In this document: piece by piece, positions 8,379 to 17,444 of the stretch
Position numbering within the stretch: position 1 is the stretch's first letter
Layout: each line of letters begins with the position of its first letter
Position numbers and translations under genes: made by a program
The notes under the pieces: model-generated
What the model was told of the DNA's origin: nothing
The model's input: only the letters and a program-made list of their open reading frames with translations
The model's database searches: none
NCBI GenBank assembly: GCA_025056115.1
Contig: JANWVM010000015.1
Span: 1 to 50,379 of the forward strand
DNA: 50,379 nt
Direction of reading: 5' to 3'
Source: Gloeomargarita sp. SKYG116
GTDB taxonomy: Bacteria > Cyanobacteriota > Cyanobacteriia > Gloeomargaritales > Gloeomargaritaceae

Positions 8379-11300
8379 CTAAAACTGCTTGCTGTACTCG
8401 ATGAGCAAACGGTTATCCCGGTCGGACGACAAGGACCCCCGGATGCGCAACTGGTCGTTGATGCGGTAGGCCAAGGTTGCCTGGGACAGGTTCGGGTCGC
8501 TCACCGCATTGCCCACACTGGTGAACATCTGCAAAAAGGACGCAGAAAACCGGTGAATGTCTAACCGCACTTCACCCCCCAGCGCTAGGGCCGATTCTTG
8601 CAGGTTGCGACTGCGGTCGGGGGGGACAGGCAGCACCGTCGGGAAAAAGCGCCAAGAGATACCGCCGAAATCCGTTTCATGGGCGCGGGAAATTTGGTTG
8701 AGCAAGGTTTGACCAGCCACCGCTGTTAAGAACAACTGGGCGGCATCGTTCCCGGACTGTCCCGAAAATCCCCCCAGCAGGGCAATGATTTGTTCCTGGG
8801 TGCGCCGGGGACTGCTAGTCAGTTCCAAACCCTGGGGCAACCGGCTCGCCCGGCCACTAATGCTGGCCTGTACCCGTACCGTCTCCAAGCCCTGCACCCG
8901 TTCCCCCACCGCAATCGGCACTTCGTTGGGGAAACGTCCCCGTCGCTGGAGCGCGAGGTTGTCTAACTGGTTCGCCCCTTGGGTCACGGTCGAGGTCAAG
9001 CGCAGGTCGAGTTCGGGGTCAAAGCCGTAGCGGGGGTCAAACACCACGCGATTGTGGTGGGTGCGGTCGAGCCGGAAGCGCGTGAGAAACAAATTCACTT
9101 CCCCCCGCGGGAGCGCCAACGTGCCCTGGGGCTGGGGCTGGGTCACGGGACCATTCAGGGTGAGGGTACCTTGCGCAACGACATCCAGATTCGGCTGGCG
9201 AACAACTTGCAGATTTTGCCCGAGCCGGATTTGCAAGTTCCGAAACTCAGCAGGGATGTGATTGGGCATCCGGGATTGGCCTTTGGTTGCTCCCCCTAAG
9301 ACTGCGTCTGAGATAAACAACCGTCCCTGGCTCAGGTCAATCACCCCGCCCACTACCGGTTTTTGCGCCGTGCCGGTGAGGGTCAACGTGGCGCTGGCCT
9401 GCCCTTCATACACATCTTTTTGCTGGATACGGGCCGGCAGTAACGCGAGGGTTAAGGGGCGACGGTGGTCAGGGTCATCGGCGCTCAAGGGTTGACTAAT
9501 CGGTAAAACACCGTTGAGGGTCAGCGTGCCGCCATTTACTTGCGCTTGCAGGTCCTGGACCGCTAGCCGGTCTCCCAAAAAGCGAATTTCCCCGGTCAGA
9601 GCCTGCACGGGTTCAGCCAGGCCGCTCACTGCCACCCGCGCCCCCTGGAATTGCGCCCGCCCGCGGACACGGGGTTCCCGCCACGTCCCGGTCACGTCCA
9701 TCTGCACTTCTCCGGCACCGCCGAGCCACTGCACCCAGGGCGTCAAACTGTTGACCAGCCGTAACCCGCTGTCCCGTACTTGTACGTTTAAGGCCATCTG
9801 GTCGCTGCTAGGTTTGACTGTACTCCCTGGCCACACCCACGGCAACGTGCCACTGGCGCGCACGGGTTCCACGGCTACCGTATCTCGGAGTTGCAGTTCC
9901 GACCCAAAGCGCAATTGCCCCTGACCATAGCTGAAACTGGTGCGGGCGGTTTCAATCGGTGTGTCGTACCAGGTGCCGTCTTGGATCGTGATTTCTCCTT
10001 TGGCTTGGGGGTCGGCTAGACTGCCCGCCAGCGTGGCACTGCCACTGATCCACCCCGTTGGATCGCCCGGAATTGGCAATAGGCGGGTGAAATAGGTCAC
10101 CGGCAAGCGCGTCACGATAAGCTGCCCCCGTTGCTGCGCTCCACCCACCGAGCCGCTAAACAAAAGCTGGCCGTCCCCCTGCACCAGTTGCAACGGCTCC
10201 AGCGTCCATTTGCCGTTTTGTAAGGTGCCTTCGTAACGCCCTTGCACCGTCAATCGTTCGGCCCGGTACGGTCCCCAGACCCAATCCCGACCCTGAATGG
10301 CAAACGTCGCCGTTAGTTCCCCCCGGTGATTGCCGGTAAGTGTGGCCTGACCCCGCCAGCGTCCTTGCAATTCGCGGACATCCGGCAGCCCCAACGCCTG
10401 CTGCTGCTCAGCGATGTACTGCTGTACCTGCTGTTGCACCTGCTCGAACAGCGCCAGTTGAGCATCGAGCGGCCCACTGGGTTGACCCACCGGCGTCACC
10501 GTCAAATCGGCAGCCCCCGTTGATTTGCCCGTCAACAGCGCAGGCACCAAGTCTTGCACCACAGCATCCACCGCTTCGACCTGGGCTTGCCATCGCCAGT
10601 GGGGCCGCAATTGCGCCTGGCCGCTGAAGCGATACCGGCTGCGGTACTGGTGCAATTCGCCGTTGGTCAGTTGCAATTCCCCTTGGTGCCACCGGAACTG
10701 CCCCCCTAATTTCGTTGCCACCAGATTGCCCAAACGAGCTTGCTCCACCTGGAGTTGGCCAACGGCCCGCTGTTGCCGGTGGTCCCAGAGCGCTGCACCC
10801 TGTAAAGACCCCTGGAGCAACCCATTGCTGAACAGGGTCAACGGCACCCCCCGGAAATTGAGCGCCAAGCGCCCGTCGCGACCCTGCCCCTGGATGAGCG
10901 CCGACCCCCGCTGCACGGTCAACGACTGGGGAATCATGCCCGGCGGCCAAGTCACGGCAATCCGGTCGGCAACGCCCTGGACAGCAAACCGCAGTTCGCC
11001 TGTGGGCGTCCGAATCAACTGCCCCCGCAAGTACGGCTCGAACTGCCAGTGGTTCAGCCGCAACCCCGCCAGCACCACATCTCCCTGCACCTGGGGTTGC
11101 GTCAGCGTTCCCGTCAACCGCCCCTGAAAATCCACTTCCCCCCGCAACGCTAATTCCGGCGGCAAAGCCAACGGTAACTGCTTCAGGTCGTACTGTTGGA
11201 CCTGCACGTGCAAGTCAGCCCGACCGGTGCGGGTGTCGAGCGTCCCCTGGGCGTGTAACCCTTCTCCGGCTGCCTGCAACTGCAGTTGTTCCTTTTGCCA

Positions 11301-12758
11301 CTGGATGCGGCCCCGCAGTGGTACTGTTGCTTGCGCAGCGCGAAAATCCAGGTTCACTTGGGGTTGTTGCACCGTTCCCTGAAGGCGGCCCTGGAGCGTC
11401 ACCGTACCGATACGCACGGGCAAGGGTTTCCCGGTCCAGAGTTGCTCCGCCTGCGCTTGTCCTTGGAACTGGAACGCTAGGCGTTGTTGCCGGTCCGTGC
11501 GTCCGCTGCCTTGGAATTGCGCGCCGGGAAGTTGCACCCGAAACCGGGGAATATCTAGCCCGGCTGGAGTGACGACCATATCCGCCGTCGCCTGCTCCAC
11601 CTGAGTTTGGGCTAATCGGAGTCCCCCAACTGTCGTCAACTGTCCCCGGATGTAGGGTTGGGCAAGGGCGCCCCGCACGACCCAACGGGAGGTCACCTGT
11701 CCCCGCACCGGCGTTGACCAGCCCACCAGCGCACCAATTCGTTCTAAAGCCACAGGCGGTACCTGGGCCGTTAGGTCATAGCCCTGTTGAAAATGCACCG
11801 TCCCGGTCACAGCCGCCGCCACACCCGCCCACTGGAGTTGTCCTTGGGTCACGTGCACTGCTTCAGGGGTGAGGTGCAAGCGGGCATTTAACTGCGGCGC
11901 GACAGTCGGCCATTGGGACGAATGCACCACCCATCCCTGCAACTGCGCTGGCCCGGTGACGTGGGGACGTTGACCAGGTTGCCACTGAACTGCCAGGTCG
12001 CTACTGATGCGTCCCTGGTACACCCGCGCTGGTAGCGATACATACCCTGCGACTAGCTCCTGCACCGGTGTTGCCGGTATATCGCGGGTCTGGATTTGGG
12101 CGGTTAACGTCTGGTTGTGGGTCTGCCATTGCCCGGCGAATCGCACCTGCCCGGCTCCTGCCGTTATGGCCTGGCCTTGAAACGTCCATTGATTGGCATC
12201 AGAGCGGATACGGGCCTGGAACTGTTCATAGGTTTGCGCCCGTCGGCTGGCCCACGGCACCAAGGTAACCCGTCCGCCTTCCCAACTCACTTGCGTAATT
12301 TGCACATCAGCGGCCTGGGGTTGCGTCGCTACATTGACACTCAGGCGCAGCCAGCGACGGTCTGCGGACTGATGCAACACCACTTCTGGTTGGCGCAGAT
12401 GAACCTGTATATCCAAGCGGCGTTGTTGCAGCCACTGCCAGGGTTGAAACCGCACATCAATCGCTTGCAATCTGAGATAGTTGGGGTCCGTGGGCGTCGC
12501 CGGAATTTCCGAAGCCCCGAAGCGCACGCCTGTCCAACCGAAGCGTTCCACCTGCCCCAATCGCACCGGCCGGTTCAAGGTCCGGGTCAATTCCTGGGCA
12601 ATCAAAGGAGCAAGCTGTTCACGAACCAAGTAATTGGCCCCCCACCCCAAGCCACCTGCCGTTCCCAGAACGACCACTCCCCCGAGCCACCAACTCCGGC
12701 GTTTCCAGTTGACACGCTGGGCTACTGTCCTAGCAAAAGGGATCAATCCAATCAACAT
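8379..12758 (-). CDS. tamB: TamB/DUF490-family translocation and assembly protein
   Basis: The 1459-residue protein has one N-terminal transmembrane helix (about residues 22-46) and then a very long repetitive beta-strand periplasmic part full of Gln, Val and Thr with GTLT and LNGxV turns. The C-terminal ~350 residues form the DUF490/TamB domain, ending in a conserved beta-barrel-like strand region (LRIRGSLSSDRDNRLLIEYSKQF-type end). TamB and related AsmA-like proteins bridge inner and outer membranes and take part in outer-membrane protein insertion or lipid transport. In cyanobacteria and plastids the homologue is TIC236. No Omp85 gene is nearby. The start ATG 12758 gives a short cytoplasmic tail before the anchor. 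Confidence 0.9.
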   Translation of the reverse strand: MLIGLIPFARTVAQRVNWKRRSWWLGGVVVLGTAGGLGWGANYLVREQLAPLIAQELTRTLNRPVRLGQVERFGWTGVRFGASEIPATPTDPNYLRLQAIDVRFQPWQWLQQRRLDIQVHLRQPEVVLHQSADRRWLRLSVNVATQPQAADVQITQVSWEGGRVTLVPWASRRAQTYEQFQARIRSDANQWTFQGQAITAGAGQVRFAGQWQTHNQTLTAQIQTRDIPATPVQELVAGYVSLPARVYQGRISSDLAVQWQPGQRPHVTGPAQLQGWVVHSSQWPTVAPQLNARLHLTPEAVHVTQGQLQWAGVAAAVTGTVHFQQGYDLTAQVPPVALERIGALVGWSTPVRGQVTSRWVVRGALAQPYIRGQLTTVGGLRLAQTQVEQATADMVVTPAGLDIPRFRVQLPGAQFQGSGRTDRQQRLAFQFQGQAQAEQLWTGKPLPVRIGTVTLQGRLQGTVQQPQVNLDFRAAQATVPLRGRIQWQKEQLQLQAAGEGLHAQGTLDTRTGRADLHVQVQQYDLKQLPLALPPELALRGEVDFQGRLTGTLTQPQVQGDVVLAGLRLNHWQFEPYLRGQLIRTPTGELRFAVQGVADRIAVTWPPGMIPQSLTVQRGSALIQGQGRDGRLALNFRGVPLTLFSNGLLQGSLQGAALWDHRQQRAVGQLQVEQARLGNLVATKLGGQFRWHQGELQLTNGELHQYRSRYRFSGQAQLRPHWRWQAQVEAVDAVVQDLVPALLTGKSTGAADLTVTPVGQPSGPLDAQLALFEQVQQQVQQYIAEQQQALGLPDVRELQGRWRGQATLTGNHRGELTATFAIQGRDWVWGPYRAERLTVQGRYEGTLQNGKWTLEPLQLVQGDGQLLFSGSVGGAQQRGQLIVTRLPVTYFTRLLPIPGDPTGWISGSATLAGSLADPQAKGEITIQDGTWYDTPIETARTSFSYGQGQLRFGSELQLRDTVAVEPVRASGTLPWVWPGSTVKPSSDQMALNVQVRDSGLRLVNSLTPWVQWLGGAGEVQMDVTGTWREPRVRGRAQFQGARVAVSGLAEPVQALTGEIRFLGDRLAVQDLQAQVNGGTLTLNGVLPISQPLSADDPDHRRPLTLALLPARIQQKDVYEGQASATLTLTGTAQKPVVGGVIDLSQGRLFISDAVLGGATKGQSRMPNHIPAEFRNLQIRLGQNLQVVRQPNLDVVAQGTLTLNGPVTQPQPQGTLALPRGEVNLFLTRFRLDRTHHNRVVFDPRYGFDPELDLRLTSTVTQGANQLDNLALQRRGRFPNEVPIAVGERVQGLETVRVQASISGRASRLPQGLELTSSPRRTQEQIIALLGGFSGQSGNDAAQLFLTAVAGQTLLNQISRAHETDFGGISWRFFPTVLPVPPDRSRNLQESALALGGEVRLDIHRFSASFLQMFTSVGNAVSDPNLSQATLAYRINDQLRIRGSLSSDRDNRLLIEYSKQF

Positions 12759-13035
12759 GAACTTAGACCGTGTGGGGCCAGTGGTTACCTAGAGTTACCA
12801 TAGCCGATCTGCTCATTTTTCCCAACCATATCACTTTTTTTTTTGAGCCTTTGCTGGGGACGCTCACAGGTAGCTAAGAGTTCCTTCCACCTATTGATTA
12901 ACTGCCTTGGCCCCCTGGAATTCGTGTAAAATGGCAATAAGTGGGGCGGTTTTAGGGATTTTTACGGTTGCATTTTTGTGAAACATCCCTGTGGGCCACA
13001 CTGACCGGCAGGTGTCTCATCGGAGCATTGACCCC
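12759..13035. other. Divergent intergenic region with a T10 run
   Basis: This gap separates the divergent tamB-like gene and the pentapeptide-repeat gene and must hold both promoters. It has a run of ten T at 12835-12844 with no clear hairpin before it. A TAAAAT at 12927-12932 preceded by TTGGCC 14 bases upstream is a weak promoter candidate for the plus-strand gene. I see no RNA gene or open frame of note. Confidence 0.4.
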
Positions 13036-14169
13036 ATGAGTGTCCCCAATCTCTTACAACTAGCGCGCCAGGGAGACCCCCATGCCATTGCTGTTCTCAT
13101 GACGCAAGCCCTGGTGCCCCAGGGAGTCACTGCCCAGGCCCAGCTCCGGCAGGGATGTTTGGAAGTGGTTTTAACTGGCAACCATACGCCTGACCAACGG
13201 CACTGCTTGCAGGTCATTCGCCAGGGGTTAGTGCGGCTAGAAGTGCCAGTTATCCAAACCGTTAAGGTTTATGGGTTACGCACAGGAGAAACCTTGCCTG
13301 AGTGGATGGAAGTATTTAGTTTAGATGGAGCGCCGCCGGAACGGTCTAATCCAGTGCTCCCGCGTCCCCACGCTGAAATCAAAGAGGGGGTGTATGTGCC
13401 AGCCAGTCCCCTGCATTTGACCAGTGATGAAGTAGATATTCCCCTCGAAACTTTTGCAGAAGAGTTAATACGGCGCTATCAAAAAGGAGTACGGGATTTT
13501 ACTGGCGTCAAGCTCATTCAGGTGTCCTTAATTGGCGCAATTCTGGATGAGGTCATTTTACAGGATGCCGATTTGAGTCGCGCCGTCCTGCGGGGCATCA
13601 AGATGCGGGGCGCCATTCTCAAAAATACCAACTTTTCTGGTGCCAATTTAATCGAAGCAGATTTGACCGAGGCAGATTTAACTGGCGCTCATTTCGGTTG
13701 TATGAAGTTGGGGGGGCAGGCAGTCAACAATCTGGTCGGCGCGGCTGTTCCCGTTAGTACCAACCTCAAAAAAGCTATCCTGATGCGGGCGAATTTGACC
13801 AATGCCGATTTGAGCCGAGCGGTGATGGAACAAGCCTGTTTTGACGAGGCAAATTTAACGGGGGCTATCCTCACACGCGCTAACGCCAAGGGTTGCTCCT
13901 TTGTGAGTTGTACGCTGAACCGGGCGGACTTGAGTTGGGCGACGTTTGAAGAGGCGAATTTTACGGACGCGAATCTGAGCCGGGTGAACTTGAAACGGGC
14001 AAATCTGAGGGGGGCTGATTTAAGCCGGACCAATCTGTGGTTTGCGGATTTAACAGAAGCCGATTTAAGCCGGGCCAATTTGAACCGAGCCAATCTAACA
14101 GGCGCTAAGCTCGTCGGTACCCGTATGCCGGATGGCCGTATTATGCTCGATAAACGTTACACCAGTTGA
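13036..14169 (+). CDS. Pentapeptide-repeat protein with cyanobacterial N-terminal domain
   Basis: This is a 377-residue cytoplasmic protein with no signal peptide. Residues 1-80 form a small alpha/beta domain (LLQLARQGDPHAIAVLM..., then GCLEVVL and HCLQVIRQGL) that also occurs in front of other modules in cyanobacterial proteins. A linker of about 60 residues follows, then a helix (EELIRRYQKGVRDFTG) that leads into pentapeptide repeats from about residue 160 to the end. The repeats are broken by a ~25-residue insertion (MKLGGQAVNN...) near residue 225. ATG 13036 places the domain at the N-terminus; a GTG at 12991 is less likely. The function is unknown; regulatory or scaffold roles are inferred for similar proteins. 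Confidence 0.85.
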   Translation: MSVPNLLQLARQGDPHAIAVLMTQALVPQGVTAQAQLRQGCLEVVLTGNHTPDQRHCLQVIRQGLVRLEVPVIQTVKVYGLRTGETLPEWMEVFSLDGAPPERSNPVLPRPHAEIKEGVYVPASPLHLTSDEVDIPLETFAEELIRRYQKGVRDFTGVKLIQVSLIGAILDEVILQDADLSRAVLRGIKMRGAILKNTNFSGANLIEADLTEADLTGAHFGCMKLGGQAVNNLVGAAVPVSTNLKKAILMRANLTNADLSRAVMEQACFDEANLTGAILTRANAKGCSFVSCTLNRADLSWATFEEANFTDANLSRVNLKRANLRGADLSRTNLWFADLTEADLSRANLNRANLTGAKLVGTRMPDGRIMLDKRYTS

Positions 14170-14175
14170 CCCGTC

Positions 14176-14817
14176 CTACAGGTCGTCGTCAAAATTTCCC
14201 GTGTTATCCCATTCCAAGTCAGATGCCTCTGAACGAGAGCGGCGGGGGGGATATTGAGGACGAGGACGTCGTGACCGTCGCTCAGTTGTCACCATTGCCG
14301 TTTCTGCAGCGCCAGATTCACTGTTGCGGTAGCGAGGCGCCGTTTCCTCCTGAATAGAAGCCCTAGCTGACTGAGGTAGTTCCGCCTCCCATTCATCCAC
14401 CGAATCAATCACCACGTCACTACGGCGTCGCCGGGGCCGTGGGGGTTCGGTATACTCCTCTTCGCGCCGCCGGTGGGTTTCCGTTTCCCGATAGGATGAC
14501 GGGCTGTAACCTTCACGGGGTCGCCGAGGTGAGACATCGCGTGGTCGAGATGGGGGATTTTTGCCGCGCAGCACTAAGTTTTCCCACGTTAAAGCAATCA
14601 AAGCTCCCACCATCAAGACCTGCTGGAAAATCAAGCCAAAGTTTAGAAGGTTGAAATCAATGATGAGAATCAGGCCGCTAATCAGGGCAATGAGGGCATA
14701 AACAATGTCCGAATCCCGACGCAGCGCTGGTCGTAGCCGCCCTAGGAAAAAGAGGAACACGCCACCGACAATCAGCACAATGCCAAGAAAAACTGGGGCG
14801 GGAAAACCAGTACCCAC
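14176..14817 (-). CDS. ycf66: Ycf66-family membrane protein
   Basis: The 213-residue protein has three hydrophobic helices in the first ~85 residues (about 9-25, 38-56 and 62-80) with the Ycf66 pattern GRLRPALRRDSDIVYALIAL. The rest is a polar, Arg/Ser/Glu-rich disordered tail (many RRxR and PRP blocks). Ycf66 is conserved in cyanobacteria and some plastids, and its job is not known; its presence beside photosystem genes hints at a thylakoid role. It lies 50 bases downstream of psbX on the same strand, suggesting one transcript. The start ATG 14817 has a GGAG-type ribosome site. Confidence 0.85.
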   Translation of the reverse strand: MGTGFPAPVFLGIVLIVGGVFLFFLGRLRPALRRDSDIVYALIALISGLILIIDFNLLNFGLIFQQVLMVGALIALTWENLVLRGKNPPSRPRDVSPRRPREGYSPSSYRETETHRRREEEYTEPPRPRRRRSDVVIDSVDEWEAELPQSARASIQEETAPRYRNSESGAAETAMVTTERRSRRPRPQYPPRRSRSEASDLEWDNTGNFDDDL

Positions 14818-14867
14818 AGGCGACTCCTTACAACAGCCAACCTTGACCCTATTCTAGCGGTGACACT

Positions 14868-14990
14868 TTAGGACGACCGCCGGATTTTATCTTTTTGACT
14901 GACAAACAGCAATGCTGCTGTTACGGGAATGACCACGACGACCAACCCTGCCAGCAGGCTGTAGAAAAAGTTCACCAAACTCGGAGTCAT
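14868..14990 (-). CDS. psbX: Photosystem II protein PsbX
   Basis: A 40-residue protein read from ATG 14990 to TAA at 14868. It starts [15 protein letters not shown], continues as a single transmembrane helix rich in Val and Ile, and ends in a charged [10 protein letters not shown] tail. This is the size, start and layout of PsbX, a one-helix subunit at the edge of photosystem II near cytochrome b559, which helps quinone exchange and assembly. The frame is short and easily overlooked. It stands just upstream of ycf66 on the same strand, so the pair probably forms an operon. Confidence 0.93.
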   Translation of the reverse strand: MTPSLVNFFYSLLAGLVVVVIPVTAALLFVSQKDKIRRSS

Positions 14991-15043
14991 AGGCGCAGTC
15001 TTGTCAACGGTTGCTCTTGTTATCTTAACGTAACTGCGACAAC

Positions 15044-16255
15044 CTACGGCGCCGACCGCAGATTTGGTAAGCGCGCTCCCTTGACATTGGCCCCGTCTAG
15101 GGTGTCACTCAAGCGGGCTTCACGCAGGTCAGCTTCACTGAAATCCGTCCCTTCGAGCAGGGCATCGATCAAGTCCGCCTGGCTGAGAATCGCGCGACTG
15201 AGATTTGCTCCCCGCAGGTCAGCCCGATGCAGATTCACGCGGGTCAATTCGCGGCGGCTGAAATCCACACCCTGCAGGTTACACCCTGACAAATCAGCGC
15301 GGTGCAGTATGGCGTCGGTGAGTACCGTCATACGCAAATCGGTCCCAGCCAGGTTGGCCCCGGTGAGATTGGCATTGGTCAGATTAGCGCCCCACAATTG
15401 CGCCCCCCGGAGGTCAGCGCCGGTGAGAATTGCCCCACTCAAGTTTGCCCGAGTTAAATTCACCCGCCGCAAATCAGCATCCGCCAAGTTGCTATCCGTC
15501 AAGACCGCCGAACTGAGGTCAGTCCAGCCGTCGCCCCCGTGCAAATTGGCCCCTTGCAACATAGCCCGGTTGAGAATGGCTGCGCTCAAACATGCCTGCC
15601 GCAAGCACACCCGTCCCAATTCTGCGCCCGTTAAATCCGCGCGAATCAAATTTGCTCCTGTCAAGTCAGCCCGGTACAAATCCGCCCGCGTGAGATTAGT
15701 GCCCGTCAAATCCGCCCCCCGCAAATTCGCTCGGGTTAAACTCACCCCACTCAGCTCACCACGTGCCAGCACAGCAGCGGCCAAGTTGGCTTCCCCCAAA
15801 TCGGCGCCGGCCAATTGCACCCGTGCCAAATAGGCCCCTTGTAAATCCGCCCCGCGCAAGTTGCAACCAGGCAAAGTGGCCCCATTCAAACTAGCCTGGC
15901 GTAGATTGCTATCAGCAAGATTCGCTTCCGTAAGGTTGGCGCCATCTAACTGAGCTTGAAACAAACTCGCGCGGGCCAGGTTCGCCTCCAGAAGATTCGC
16001 CCCTCGCAAATCCGCCTCACTCAAGTTCGCCTGCTTGAAATTCACCCGCACCAGTTCCGCATGCCGGAGATTCGCTTGGACAAGATTTGCCCCTAGCAAC
16101 TGGCTGTAGCACAGATAGGCCCCTTGGAAATTGGCGTGCGCCAGATAAGCCTCACTGAGCACCATTCCTTCTAGCAACTGCCCCGCCAGTTGTACTCGTG
16201 GAAAAGACCGTTTCCCAGCGTTGTAAGCCTCTTGTAACTCCAGCGAGGTTAACAT
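15044..16255 (-). CDS. Large pentapeptide-repeat protein
   Basis: This 403-residue protein is almost entirely pentapeptide repeats. The first ~25 residues ([21 protein letters not shown]) are a capping helix with the YxxGxRxF pattern often seen before such repeats; from there A(N/D)LxxA blocks run to about residue 390. It has no signal peptide and so is probably cytoplasmic. The long uninterrupted run would give a beta-helix of roughly 18 coils. Only a few breaks occur, for example [11 protein letters not shown] near residue 240. ATG 16255 is preferred to TTG 16267. The function is unknown. It lies upstream of psbX on the same strand with a 53-base gap. Confidence 0.88.
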   Translation of the reverse strand: MLTSLELQEAYNAGKRSFPRVQLAGQLLEGMVLSEAYLAHANFQGAYLCYSQLLGANLVQANLRHAELVRVNFKQANLSEADLRGANLLEANLARASLFQAQLDGANLTEANLADSNLRQASLNGATLPGCNLRGADLQGAYLARVQLAGADLGEANLAAAVLARGELSGVSLTRANLRGADLTGTNLTRADLYRADLTGANLIRADLTGAELGRVCLRQACLSAAILNRAMLQGANLHGGDGWTDLSSAVLTDSNLADADLRRVNLTRANLSGAILTGADLRGAQLWGANLTNANLTGANLAGTDLRMTVLTDAILHRADLSGCNLQGVDFSRRELTRVNLHRADLRGANLSRAILSQADLIDALLEGTDFSEADLREARLSDTLDGANVKGARLPNLRSAP

Positions 16256-16663
16256 AGGGCTAACCAAGGGGGCTTGCGATAGATATTATTGTCGCCGGAA
16301 AGCCCGAATGAAACAAGCAAGCGGCGATAGTCAGTATAGCCAAAGATTGATGTAGTGCGCTTCCGTGGAGTGACGTAGCTTTTGTTCCACGCCTTACTCG
16401 TCAGACTTACTTAGAAATTCCTATCATTCATGCAAGAGTCATCTAAAGATTGGCATATCTATAGCAAGGCACAGAATGTTGGACATGAGTGACGGCTGGA
16501 ATCCTTATGTTTGCAGCGTGGATTCCTGCCTAACCGCGACAAACTGACTGTTTTCAAGTATAGAGTAATAGAGTATTATCTGGCGCCGGCTATAGCCAAG
16601 TTACTGTGTAGTTAAACCATTCTGAGTTATCAAAGTATGGTCATATGATAGCCAAACTTGCAT
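16256..16663. other. AT-richer gap without a gene, short direct repeats
   Basis: About 400 bases between two minus-strand genes hold no convincing coding frame; the longest plausible one is 20 codons from ATG 16430. Base composition is visibly more AT-rich than in the neighbours. The eight-base word ATAGCCAA occurs at 16336-16343, 16592-16599 and 16648-16655, with a near copy (TATAGCAAGG) near 16459. TCGCCG and CGGCGA at about 16292 and 16322 could pair across 24 bases. The 3' side of the pentapeptide-gene promoter must lie here, and the ZIP operon's terminator probably too. It may be the worn remains of an inserted element. Confidence 0.45.
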
Positions 16664-17443
16664 TTACGCCAAGGCCACATCCAGCACCAGCATCACTACA
16701 AACCCCAGCATGACGCCTGCGGTCCCCTGTCGTTCTAAGCCGCGCCGGTGCGACTCTGGGATAATTTCGTCGCTGATTACAAACAACATTGCGCCTGCGG
16801 CCAGCGCCATACCCCAGGGGAGAATTTGCCGGCTGATGCTGACGAGCGCTGCGCCCACCAAACCGCCAACCGGTTCTACCAATCCCGTCAACAGGGCAAT
16901 TCCCACCGCGAACCAGCGCCCGTATCCCAATCCCCGCAGCGATGTCGCCACCACCAGACCTTCCGGGATATTTTGCAGGGCAATCCCCACGGTTAACGCT
17001 AGAGGATTTCCCACGTCTACATCGCCGAACCCGACCCCCACCGCCAGCCCCTCGGGAAAGTTGTGCAGGGTAATCGCTAGGACAAACAGCCAAATGCGTT
17101 TCAGATGACCAGCCCGGCCTCCTTCCAGCCCCTTGAAAAAGTGCTCATGGGGAAAAAAGTTATGGGCCAGTTCCAATAACACACCCCCCACCAAAATCCC
17201 GATGGCCATGCTCACCGCCGCCCAAGCCTGGGGATAGCCTAACTGCAAGGCCGCTTCAGTTCCGGGAATCACCAGCGAAAACGCCGTTGCCGCCAGCATC
17301 ACCCCGCCCCCAAATCCCAAGAGCAGGGCCTGAAGACCGACGGTGAGCGCGATAGGGAGCAACACGGGTAAGGCCCCTAGGCCACTTCCTAAACCAGCCA
17401 CCAAGCTGGCAAAGGTCCCTAGGGCAACAGGATGCTCCGTCAC
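16664..17443 (-). CDS. ZIP-family metal transporter (GufA-like)
   Basis: This is a 259-residue inner-membrane protein with about eight hydrophobic helices. It carries both hallmarks of ZIP metal permeases: HNFPEGLAVGVGFGDVD in helix IV and LQNIPEGLVVATSLRG in helix V, whose His, Asn, Pro and Glu residues line the metal path. The family moves zinc, iron, manganese or other divalent metals into the cytoplasm; this GufA-like branch is often broad in choice. I choose GTG 17443, one base after the stop of the binding-protein gene, with TGAGG upstream as ribosome site. It is the last gene of the five-gene run that begins with DUF445. Confidence 0.9.
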   Translation of the reverse strand: MTEHPVALGTFASLVAGLGSGLGALPVLLPIALTVGLQALLLGFGGGVMLAATAFSLVIPGTEAALQLGYPQAWAAVSMAIGILVGGVLLELAHNFFPHEHFFKGLEGGRAGHLKRIWLFVLAITLHNFPEGLAVGVGFGDVDVGNPLALTVGIALQNIPEGLVVATSLRGLGYGRWFAVGIALLTGLVEPVGGLVGAALVSISRQILPWGMALAAGAMLFVISDEIIPESHRRGLERQGTAGVMLGFVVMLVLDVALA

Positions 17444-17444
17444 C

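Noticed and set aside
10408-11685. Several open frames within the tamB-like gene
   Set aside because: They lie inside a single intact 1459-codon gene and have no recognisable domain or start signals.
12835-12844. The T10 run as a rho-independent terminator
   Set aside because: No stable hairpin precedes it on either strand, and both flanking genes start, rather than end, there.
16430-16492. A 20-codon frame in the AT-rich gap
   Set aside because: It is too short, has no ribosome site and no similarity that I can recognise.
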